This document shows, one piece after another, positions 1-5,702 of a stretch of 7,944 nt of DNA. This DNA is from Flavobacteriales bacterium UBA974 (GTDB taxonomy: Bacteria > Bacteroidota > Bacteroidia > Flavobacteriales_D > Sanyastnellaceae). The notes under the pieces were generated by a model. That model saw nothing but the letters and a program-made list of their open reading frames with translations. It was not told the origin of the DNA and made no database searches. A program made the translations under genes and the position numbers. The DNA is taken from assembly GCA_002292405.1 (NCBI GenBank), contig DBBW01000005.1, positions 1 through 7,944 of the forward strand, written 5' to 3'. Position 1 is the first letter of the stretch, and each line of letters starts with the position of its first letter.

Positions 1-1
1 A

Positions 2-2716
2 GAGAACTTTGATTTAACACAACTTACTTCGCCTTCAGTCACTATCCTAAGCCAAGGAAATGTACTTCCAGCAGCGGAAGTTCTTGCTACTGCTGATGTA
101 ATTGCTGAGCAGTGGGAAGGGGTGTTGGTCCAAACAACAGGAACTGTAAATGACGATGCTCTTGGATATGGAGAGTGGTCATTAGATGACACTTCTGGAC
201 CTGTCCGTGCTGATGATCGTGGTTACGATGCTATAGGAGCCGGTCTTGTAACAATAGGGGCAATGATTCAGGTTACTGGAGCTCTCGATTTCTCATACGG
301 TGACTTTAAAATTCAACCACGTGATGTAAACGACGTTCTTCTCTTCGGTTGTACTGGAACAGATGCAGATAACTATAATTCATCTGCATCTTTAGATGAT
401 GGCTCTTGTGTTTTCACTGGAGCATCTTGCACTCTTTTCGTGTCTGAGGTTGCTGAAGGCTCTTCAAATAACAAGTACATTGAGCTATATAACCCTACTT
501 CTTCTACGATTTACCTAGACCAATACACAATGGCAAATTGTAACAATGGATGTGACAATCCATCAGCTGTGTATCTTACAGATCAATTTGACTACTGGAC
601 TTTTAATTTCCCTGCTGGAGCAACAGTTGCTCCTGACAGCACATTCATTATAGCTCACGGATCTTCGGATCCTATCATACTTGCTGTTGCAGATATGACA
701 TATTCATACATGTCTAACGGTAATGATACTTGGGGATTGGTTGAGATTGTAGGTGCAGATACTGTTATGATTGATTTAATCGGAGATATCGGACCTGATC
801 CTGGGTCTGGATTTATTGTTTCAGGAATTTTGGATGCTACGATAGATCATACTTTAGTACGTAAGCCCGACGTAAACACGGGTAACATGGGTATGTGGGC
901 AGCATCTGCAGGTACTAACGAATTTGATGGAGAGTGGATTGTTAATGAGCAGAATGATTGGACCAACATAGGTTCACACGTGTTCACTAGCGGGTGTGCA
1001 GTTGATACAAGCGGATGTATGGACCCATCAGCTTCTAACTACGACCCTTCAGCTACTGCAGATGATGGATCGTGTATCTTTATTCCTACATTAACCGTAC
1101 AGGATATCCACAATGGAAACTTTAGTGGACAAGTTGTAACAGGCGGAATTGTAACTGGTGTTTACGGTGCGTCTGGTTCTTTAGCTGGCAATGCTTCTTA
1201 TGTTATTCAAAATGGAACGGGAGCGTTTTCAGCTATATGGTGTATAGGTGATGGTGTTGCTGTTGGTGATCTTTTAGATGTTGCTGGTTCAGTTAGTGAA
1301 GTTTACGGCTTACGCCAAATCGCGGGCGCTGTTGCTACCATTATTTCTTCCGGTAACGTACTACCTGCTGCTGAATTACTTACTACAGGTGCTATGAATG
1401 ATGAGCAGTGGGAGAGTGTACTAACTCAACTTCTCGCTCCAGTTTCTAACGAAAATGCTGGTTACGGTGATTGGTTACTAGATGACGGTTCTGGTAATGC
1501 TAAGGTTGCTAACTTGGGTTACGATGCCGTCGATGACAGTGTTGATGTGGATGGGGTTATGATGCCGGTTGTAGCTCTTGGAGTAACATATAGAGTGACA
1601 GCACCTAACTTTTACTCCTACGGAGCATGGAAACTGGTTCCAAGAGATGCTTCAGATGTTGTACGTCTTGGATGTATGGATTCATCATTCCCTAATTTCG
1701 ACCCATTGGCTGCTGAAGATGACGGTTCTTGTTCTTCAACTCCCGGTTGCATGAACCCTGAAGCAGATAACTACAATCCTGATGCAACTGTAGACGATGA
1801 TTCTTGTGTGATTGCTGGTTGTGATGATCCATTAGCTTTAAACTACAATGCTAACGTAACAGATCCAGATAGCTCAACGTGTTATTACACACTTCCATCC
1901 ATAATAATCAATGAAATTCACTTCAACCCAAGTTCTGCTCAAGGTGATGACTTTGATTGGGAGTTTTGTGAATTACACAATGCGGGTGACCTTGCTGCTG
2001 ATTTAAGTGGTTTACATTTCTTTAATTCTGCATCAGGAGCTCCTCAATTAGGACTTGTATTTCCTGACGATGCATCTCTAGCCGCTGGAGAATTTATGAT
2101 TATTACTGTTGCTGGTGGTGGAGGAACGTCTAACTACTCAGGAAATGGATACCAAGTATTTGAGATGGAGCTCGGTAATTTCTCTAACTCAGGAGAGGAG
2201 GTTTCTCTACAAGATGCTTTCGGTAACGTTATAGATGTCGTAGATTATGCTTCTTCTGGATGGCCTGGATCAGGATTCAGTATTTTAGGTTCTACATTGA
2301 TTGGAGATCCTAACGGCGGCGGCGCTACTTTAGAGTATATACCAGAAGTTCTTGCTGAATACTCTGCAGGTACGCTTGGAATGGATAACGAGTTCGGTTC
2401 TAACTGGCAAGCCTCTTGGGTTGATGGAGGTACACCTGGAGCACCGAATTCATCGGCATTTGGATGTAATGATGCTACTGCTTGTAATTACAATGCAACC
2501 GCCTATTTAGCAGACAATTCTTCTTGTACATACGACTGCTACGGTTGTACGTACCCTGATGCAGAGAATTACACAAATGGTGCATCCTTTGATGATGGTA
2601 CTTGTACTTTCAGTGCCGGTGCTAACCCATGCCCTTCTGACTTAAATGGTGATGGAACTGTTACTACAGGAGACCTTCTCATTTTCCTTGGGGCATTTGG
2701 TGCTATTTGTGAGTAA
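2..2716 (+). CDS. Large modular secreted/surface protein with OB-like and lamin-tail domains (5'-truncated)
   Basis: The reading frame is open from the left edge to TAA at 2714-2716, giving 904 visible residues; the true start lies outside the window. A GTG at 122 is not a credible start, because the 40 codons before it match an internal repeat of the same protein. Order of parts: second half of an OB-like domain (2-346), Cys repeat, lamin-tail domain 1 (425-982, opening with SEVAEGSSNNKYIELYNP), Cys repeat, complete OB-like region (1088-1669), three Cys repeats, lamin-tail domain 2 (1892-2449, IIINEIHFNP), two Cys repeats, then a calcium-loop segment DLNGDGTVTTGD ending four residues after FLGAFG. 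OB-like plus lamin-tail domains are known from secreted nucleases of the ExeM/EndA kind, but no endonuclease/exonuclease/phosphatase domain is visible, so nuclease activity cannot be claimed. Composition is acidic and rich in Gly, Ser, Asp and Asn with few Lys, as in extracellular proteins. A role in adhesion, the cell surface or DNA/polymer binding is inference. Confidence 0.9.
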   Translation, partial: ENFDLTQLTSPSVTILSQGNVLPAAEVLATADVIAEQWEGVLVQTTGTVNDDALGYGEWSLDDTSGPVRADDRGYDAIGAGLVTIGAMIQVTGALDFSYGDFKIQPRDVNDVLLFGCTGTDADNYNSSASLDDGSCVFTGASCTLFVSEVAEGSSNNKYIELYNPTSSTIYLDQYTMANCNNGCDNPSAVYLTDQFDYWTFNFPAGATVAPDSTFIIAHGSSDPIILAVADMTYSYMSNGNDTWGLVEIVGADTVMIDLIGDIGPDPGSGFIVSGILDATIDHTLVRKPDVNTGNMGMWAASAGTNEFDGEWIVNEQNDWTNIGSHVFTSGCAVDTSGCMDPSASNYDPSATADDGSCIFIPTLTVQDIHNGNFSGQVVTGGIVTGVYGASGSLAGNASYVIQNGTGAFSAIWCIGDGVAVGDLLDVAGSVSEVYGLRQIAGAVATIISSGNVLPAAELLTTGAMNDEQWESVLTQLLAPVSNENAGYGDWLLDDGSGNAKVANLGYDAVDDSVDVDGVMMPVVALGVTYRVTAPNFYSYGAWKLVPRDASDVVRLGCMDSSFPNFDPLAAEDDGSCSSTPGCMNPEADNYNPDATVDDDSCVIAGCDDPLALNYNANVTDPDSSTCYYTLPSIIINEIHFNPSSAQGDDFDWEFCELHNAGDLAADLSGLHFFNSASGAPQLGLVFPDDASLAAGEFMIITVAGGGGTSNYSGNGYQVFEMELGNFSNSGEEVSLQDAFGNVIDVVDYASSGWPGSGFSILGSTLIGDPNGGGATLEYIPEVLAEYSAGTLGMDNEFGSNWQASWVDGGTPGAPNSSAFGCNDATACNYNATAYLADNSSCTYDCYGCTYPDAENYTNGASFDDGTCTFSAGANPCPSDLNGDGTVTTGDLLIFLGAFGAICE
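38..352 (+). repeat. OB-like half-domain, copy A of internal duplication
   Basis: The translated segment aligns with 1331-1675 nearly end to end. Shared landmarks are GNVLPAAE, EQWE, the pairs GYGEW/GYGDW and LDD, GYDA, FSYG/YSYG, and PRD followed by DV. Copy B carries a small extra loop of about six residues after GYDA. The DNA has diverged mostly at third positions and is not a recent duplicate, although the DNA word gagcagtggga is kept in both. Confidence 0.85.
347..409 (+). repeat. Cys-flanked NY/DDGSC repeat 1
   Basis: A 21-residue motif opens with GCTG, has DADNYN in the middle and closes with DDGSC. It links the first OB-like domain to lamin-tail domain 1. The two cysteines could form a disulphide around an Asp/Asn-rich loop; calcium binding is inference. 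Confidence 0.85.
1013..1075 (+). repeat. Cys-flanked NY/DDGSC repeat 2
   Basis: The motif begins GCMDPSASNYDP and ends DDGSC. It lies between lamin-tail domain 1 and the second OB-like region and is the closest of the seven to the apparent consensus GC-x-(D/N)-P-x-A-x-N-Y-(N/D)-P-x-A-x3-DDGSC. Confidence 0.9.
1331..1675 (+). repeat. OB-like half-domain, copy B of internal duplication
   Basis: This is the partner of 38-352, offset by 1293 bases (431 codons). It is preceded at 1088-1330 by another OB-like stretch with VVTGGIVTGVYG, YVIQNGTGAF and GDLLDVAGSVSEVYG, a strand pattern typical of the OB-folds in secreted Bacteroidota nucleases. The matching upstream half of copy A would lie outside the window. 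The fold name is inferred from sequence pattern only. Confidence 0.8.
1670..1882 (+). repeat. Three tandem Cys-flanked repeats (3, 4, 5)
   Basis: Three copies follow each other at 1670-1732 (GCMDSS to DDGSC), 1745-1807 (GCMNPEADNYNP to DDDSC) and 1817-1882 (GCDDPLALNYN to DSSTC), separated by only three or four residues. Copy 5 is one residue longer and its closing DDGSC is degenerate. The array joins the second OB-like region to lamin-tail domain 2. Confidence 0.9.
2462..2605 (+). repeat. Two Cys-flanked repeats (6, 7)
   Basis: Copies lie at 2462-2527 (GCNDATACNYN to DNSSC) and 2543-2605 (GCTYPDAENYTN to DDGTC). Copy 6 has an extra Cys within ACNYN, and the five-residue linker before copy 7 holds one more. 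They connect lamin-tail domain 2 to the C-terminal calcium-loop segment. Confidence 0.88.
2630..2713 (+). other. C-terminal single calcium-loop (half-dockerin-like) segment
   Basis: The last 28 residues open with CPSD, continue with the EF-hand-like loop DLNGDGTVTTGD, then a hydrophobic helix LLIFLGAFG, and end in AICE. A dockerin normally has two such loops; here there is one, bracketed by two cysteines. No type IX C-terminal sorting domain is seen after it. Whether the segment anchors, stabilises or sorts the protein is unknown. Confidence 0.7.
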
Positions 2717-2763
2717 TAGCAGGTCTATTGATATAACGTTAAATTTATTTTTATACTATCTAG

Positions 2764-2792
2764 AAAAGGCACTCCGAAAGGGGTGCCTTTTT
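2764..2792. terminator. Rho-independent terminator between convergent genes, probably bidirectional
   Basis: A 12-bp stem (2764-2775 with 2780-2791, one T-G pair) closes on the GNRA-type loop GAAA. Stem and flank give a run of five T on the plus strand and of four T on the minus strand, so the element can end both the large surface-protein gene (stop 48 bases upstream) and the convergent lipoprotein gene (stop 35 bases away). Confidence 0.88.
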
Positions 2793-2826
2793 ACTTGTTC
2801 AAATCTTGAATAAATTCAGATATCGT

Positions 2827-3324
2827 CTATTTTAGTATCATAAATGTGGTTTCCTCATTTGAGAGGTTAAGGTCCCGGTCTTCCAAAGTGATGCGAAACC
2901 TTAGAGTATCATATACAGACTGAAGACTCCAGGTATTCATAGCGATTTCAATAACGCCTTTTAGTGCTGGGTTAGAACCTGCGGGATTTACTCTAGGAAC
3001 TCTATAGTAAAATGGTACTTGTCCCTGAGCTGGGACAAGAGGTATATGTGTCCATATCCCATCTCTTAGTTCGTCGTATTCACACTTCAGATTAAAATGG
3101 TGCTCACAAGTACTACAAAAAGGAGGGAGTATGTCAGATGAGTTTAATCCTATATTTCCATCACCGTCAGTAAATTCAATCGATAGAACGGCGCTATTGT
3201 CTTCAGATATGTCAAAAGCGAGAAATGTGATTGCAGGTTCGATAGGATAGTTAGGCTCGGGGAGACAACTTGTGAAAACTATACTTATAAATAAGACTAT
3301 GGAACTATTTTTAAACTTTTTCAT
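2827..3324 (-). CDS. Small lipoprotein with DGDGNIG motif, unknown function
   Basis: The 165-residue product begins MKKFKNSS, followed by a hydrophobic run and the lipobox FTSC with Cys20, so it is a predicted type II signal peptide substrate. The mature part starts CLPEPNYPIEPAI and carries IEFTDGDGNIGL at residues 49-60, a signature I know from uncharacterised lipoproteins of Flavobacteriales; the acidic loop suggests calcium binding, but this is inference. Cys70, Cys73 and Cys81 form a CxxC plus one further Cys, uncommon in a small lipoprotein. The C-terminal half looks like a beta-sandwich (RFRITLEDRDLNLSNEETT). ATG at 3322-3324 is the natural start because the signal peptide follows directly. 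The gene stands alone, converging on the surface-protein gene and diverging from the LuxE-like gene 33 bp away. No specific function is recognised. Confidence 0.85.
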   Translation of the reverse strand: MKKFKNSSIVLFISIVFTSCLPEPNYPIEPAITFLAFDISEDNSAVLSIEFTDGDGNIGLNSSDILPPFCSTCEHHFNLKCEYDELRDGIWTHIPLVPAQGQVPFYYRVPRVNPAGSNPALKGVIEIAMNTWSLQSVYDTLRFRITLEDRDLNLSNEETTFMILK

Positions 3325-3357
3325 TGATACGAATCTACCACTTCCGAACTTAGCTAA
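3325..3357. promoter_or_regulatory. Compact divergent intergenic region
   Basis: Only 33 bases separate the start codons of the divergent lipoprotein and LuxE-like genes. Two ordinary promoters cannot both fit, so at least one must reach into coding sequence. No Shine-Dalgarno sequence is seen before either ATG, which is normal for Bacteroidota. The minus strand holds TAGATTCG (plus-strand 3330-3337), a seven-of-eight match to the Bacteroidota -7 box TAnnTTTG, but it lies only five bases before the lipoprotein ATG and has no good -33 TTG. Confidence 0.3.
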
Positions 3358-4404
3358 ATGTTAATCGAAGATAATTTCATAAAAATACGCAGTGAATTAA
3401 TTTCTAGATTAAGGAAAATGCATGTTAAGAAAGATTCTAACTTCGAGAAACTAGCAATTAAAACGTTTAGATTTCAAGCTGAGCATAATCCAACTTATAA
3501 GGCTTTTGTTGATTTATTAAAAATAAATCCGGATTCAATTTCTGATTATAGGGACATTCCATTTCTTCCAGTTGAAGCATTTAGAGATCACAATGTTACT
3601 ACGGGTGAGTTTTCTCCTGAAATAATTTATAGAAGCTCAGGAACTACAAATTCAGGTAGAAGATCGGAACACAGAGTGCGTACAGTAGATTGGTATAACG
3701 AAGTGTCAAGTAGAATATATTCTTCCTTAGTAAGTCCAGTCAACGATCTGACGTTGTTTGCTTTACTACCAGGCTACATAGAGAGAAAGAACGCATCACT
3801 TGTTGAGATGTCAAGGTCATTCATGAAAGCGTCTAACCAGCCAGAGCGATTCTACCTTAACAATACAGAAGCTTTAATAGATGACCTTACTCACTCTATT
3901 TCAAAAGGTGATGAGGTTACGATCATAGGTGTTACACATGCTCTTTTAAATCTTCTTGAATCGGATAATGCTTCAAACCTTCCACACGCAGTTTTAGAAT
4001 CACAACTCACGATCGTTGAAACAGGAGGTATGAAGGGGCATGGGAGGGAACCCATTAGAAGTGAAGTTCATACTCGCATTCGCAAGGTTCTCCCTAATTC
4101 TAAAATCATTAGTGAATATGGTATGACAGAACTTCTTTCTCAAGCATACTCTTTAGATGGTCGTTACTTTATACCTCCTTCTTGGATGCGAGTGGTCGTT
4201 AGGGACCCGTCAGACCCAGGGTCGATACTTAAAACCGGTCGTACAGGAAGAATACAAATTGTGGATCTTGCAAACATTGATAGTTGTGCCTTTATCTCTA
4301 CTTCAGATCTTGGGAGTATGAAGAGTGAAGATAGCTACGAATTTGAAGTGATAGGTCGCTTTGATCATTCTGAAGTAAGAGGGTGTAACCTACTTTCAGT
4401 TTAG
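3358..4404 (+). CDS. LuxE-family acyl-protein synthetase / acyl-activating enzyme
   Basis: The 348-residue protein belongs to the adenylate-forming enzymes, in the branch that includes LuxE, which activates a fatty acid as acyl-AMP and passes it to its own cysteine. Visible motifs: FLPVEAFRDH (69-78), the ATP-binding loop YRSSGTTNSGRRSEHRV (91-107), GVTHALLNLLE (191-201), ETGGMKG (221-227), SEYGMTELLSQAY (252-264), STSDLG (314-319, Asp likely at the ribose contact) and GRFDHSEVRGCN (333-344). Cys343 sits near the C-terminus, where LuxE carries its acylated cysteine. Length is close to LuxE (about 370-380). The C-terminal lid of full acyl-CoA ligases is absent, as in LuxE. No luxA, luxB, luxC or luxD is in the window, so bioluminescence is not implied; the real acyl donor and acceptor are unknown. 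ATG 3358 is chosen because the frame fits and the divergent gene leaves no room upstream. Confidence 0.85.
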   Translation: MLIEDNFIKIRSELISRLRKMHVKKDSNFEKLAIKTFRFQAEHNPTYKAFVDLLKINPDSISDYRDIPFLPVEAFRDHNVTTGEFSPEIIYRSSGTTNSGRRSEHRVRTVDWYNEVSSRIYSSLVSPVNDLTLFALLPGYIERKNASLVEMSRSFMKASNQPERFYLNNTEALIDDLTHSISKGDEVTIIGVTHALLNLLESDNASNLPHAVLESQLTIVETGGMKGHGREPIRSEVHTRIRKVLPNSKIISEYGMTELLSQAYSLDGRYFIPPSWMRVVVRDPSDPGSILKTGRTGRIQIVDLANIDSCAFISTSDLGSMKSEDSYEFEVIGRFDHSEVRGCNLLSV

Positions 4405-4415
4405 AATCTGTAAAA

Positions 4416-5687
4416 CTACCCTACAGTAACGAGGAAGTAGGTTTTTTTTCCTCGCTGCAATAACAAGTGTTTGCCGTTTAATAAATCGCTTCGGTAGATG
4501 GATTTACTTTCATCGACTAAGTCCTTATTTAAACGAATGCTATTTTCTTTGAGAGCTCTTCTCGCTTCGCCTTTAGATGATAAGAAGCCTGTGTATTCGC
4601 TCAGTAGGTCTATAATACCTACCCCAGAATCAATAATGTCGGGCGAAATAGTTGCTTTATCGACACCTTCAAATACAGATAGGAACTCAGATTCCGGGAG
4701 ATTTTCTAAGTCAGATTTAGCGCTCTTTCCGAAAAGGATTTTGGAAGCGGCGACAGCTGTTTTTAGATCTTCCTCAGAATGGACTCTTGTGGTAATGTCC
4801 TCTGCAAGGGCTGTTTGAAGAATTCTTGCGCGAGGATTTACAGCATGTGCAGCTTCAAGATTCTCTATTTCTTCCTTGCTTTTTAGAGTAAATGTTCTAA
4901 TAAATTTACCTGCATCTTCGTCAGCTACATTCATCCAGTATTGATAGAATTTATATGCAGAGGTGCGTTTTTTATCAATCCAAATATTGCCTCCCTCACT
5001 CTTTCCAAACTTACTTCCATCTGCCTTTGTGATGAGTGGAGCTGTTAAAGCAAAAGCTTGACCTGATCCTTTTTTACGAATAAGTTCTGTGCCAGTTAAG
5101 ATATTGCCCCATTGGTCTGAACCACCCATTTGGACTTTACAATTCTCATTTTTCCAAAGATGATAAAAATCATAACCTTGTACCAGTTGATAAGTGAATT
5201 CGGTGAAACTCATACCTTCCTCTAAGCGATTTTTAACACTGTCCTTAGACATCATGTAATTCACAGTAATGTGCTTTCCTACATCACGGATGAAGTCAAG
5301 GAAGTTGATTTCTTTAAACCAATCAAAATTATTTACGACACGTGCAGCATTATCACCTTCAAAATCAAGAAATTTCTGTAGCTGATTTTTCTGGCTATTG
5401 AGATTATGCTGCATTACATCCAAGTCCAGTAGCTGCCTCTCTTTGGTTTTGCCACTTGGATCTCCCACCATTCCTGTTGCTCCACCCACAAGAACCATCG
5501 GCTTATGTCCAGCTCTTTGCCAGTGTAACAGAAGCATCACAGGTACAAGGTTTCCTATGTGCAGGGAGTCAGCAGTAGGATCGAATCCCACATAGCCAAC
5601 GGTACTTTTCTTTGCAAGCTGTTCCTCCAGTCCGGGCATGATGTCGTGTAACATCCCCCTCCATTTTAATTCTTCAATCAGATCCAT
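4416..5687 (-). CDS. tyrS: Tyrosyl-tRNA synthetase
   Basis: The cytoplasmic class I enzyme joins tyrosine to tRNA-Tyr using ATP. At 423 residues it has the usual length of bacterial TyrRS. Motifs: GFDPTADSLHIGN (34-46) with the HIGH-type signature HIGN at 43-46; GGATGMVGDPSGK (68-80); YQLVQGYDFYHLW (166-178) in the tyrosine pocket; GGSDQWGN (188-195); and KFGKS (226-230), the KMSKS-type loop in the form usual for bacterial TyrS. A C-terminal S4-like RNA-binding domain follows (about 357-420, with SKGEARRALKENSIRLN). ATG at 5685-5687 starts directly at the conserved N-terminus MDLIEELKWRG. It lies 15 bases after the murF stop and is probably transcribed with it. It converges on the LuxE-like gene with 11 bases between stops. 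No T-box or other leader is visible in the short gap before it. Confidence 0.97.
   Translation of the reverse strand: MDLIEELKWRGMLHDIMPGLEEQLAKKSTVGYVGFDPTADSLHIGNLVPVMLLLHWQRAGHKPMVLVGGATGMVGDPSGKTKERQLLDLDVMQHNLNSQKNQLQKFLDFEGDNAARVVNNFDWFKEINFLDFIRDVGKHITVNYMMSKDSVKNRLEEGMSFTEFTYQLVQGYDFYHLWKNENCKVQMGGSDQWGNILTGTELIRKKGSGQAFALTAPLITKADGSKFGKSEGGNIWIDKKRTSAYKFYQYWMNVADEDAGKFIRTFTLKSKEEIENLEAAHAVNPRARILQTALAEDITTRVHSEEDLKTAVAASKILFGKSAKSDLENLPESEFLSVFEGVDKATISPDIIDSGVGIIDLLSEYTGFLSSKGEARRALKENSIRLNKDLVDESKSIYRSDLLNGKHLLLQRGKKTYFLVTVG
4420..4449 (+). terminator. Possible weak terminator for the LuxE-like gene, inside the 3' end of tyrS
   Basis: CCTAC (4420-4424) can pair with GTAGG (4437-4441), followed by eight T on the plus strand (4442-4449). 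The stem is only 5 bp with a 12-base loop, so strength is doubtful, but it begins 15 bases after the LuxE-like stop and the T-run is long. It lies within the last codons of the convergent tyrS. Confidence 0.35.
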
Positions 5688-5702
5688 TTCGTAAAGATAA
5701 GT

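Noticed and set aside
347..2605. CRISPR or DNA-level tandem repeat array
   Set aside because: The repetition is at protein level with strongly diverged DNA and irregular spacing; it is coding throughout.
2..2716. Secreted nuclease annotation for the large protein
   Set aside because: OB-like and lamin-tail domains suggest that family, but no catalytic nuclease domain is visible in the available part.
3330..3337. Minus-strand TAGATTCG as a -7 promoter box for the lipoprotein gene
   Set aside because: It has one mismatch, no convincing -33 TTG at the proper distance, and is too near the ATG to call as a separate promoter; it is mentioned only under the intergenic region.
3358..4404. Bioluminescence operon
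   Set aside because: Only a LuxE-like gene is present; no luciferase, reductase or transferase genes flank it.
4498..4818. Plus-strand open frame of 106 codons
   Set aside because: It lies wholly antisense to well-conserved tyrS sequence and has no recognisable domain; it is a shadow frame.
5398..5595. Plus-strand open frame of 65 codons
   Set aside because: Antisense to the TyrRS N-terminal catalytic region with HIGN and GDPSGK motifs; composition is an artefact of the opposite frame.
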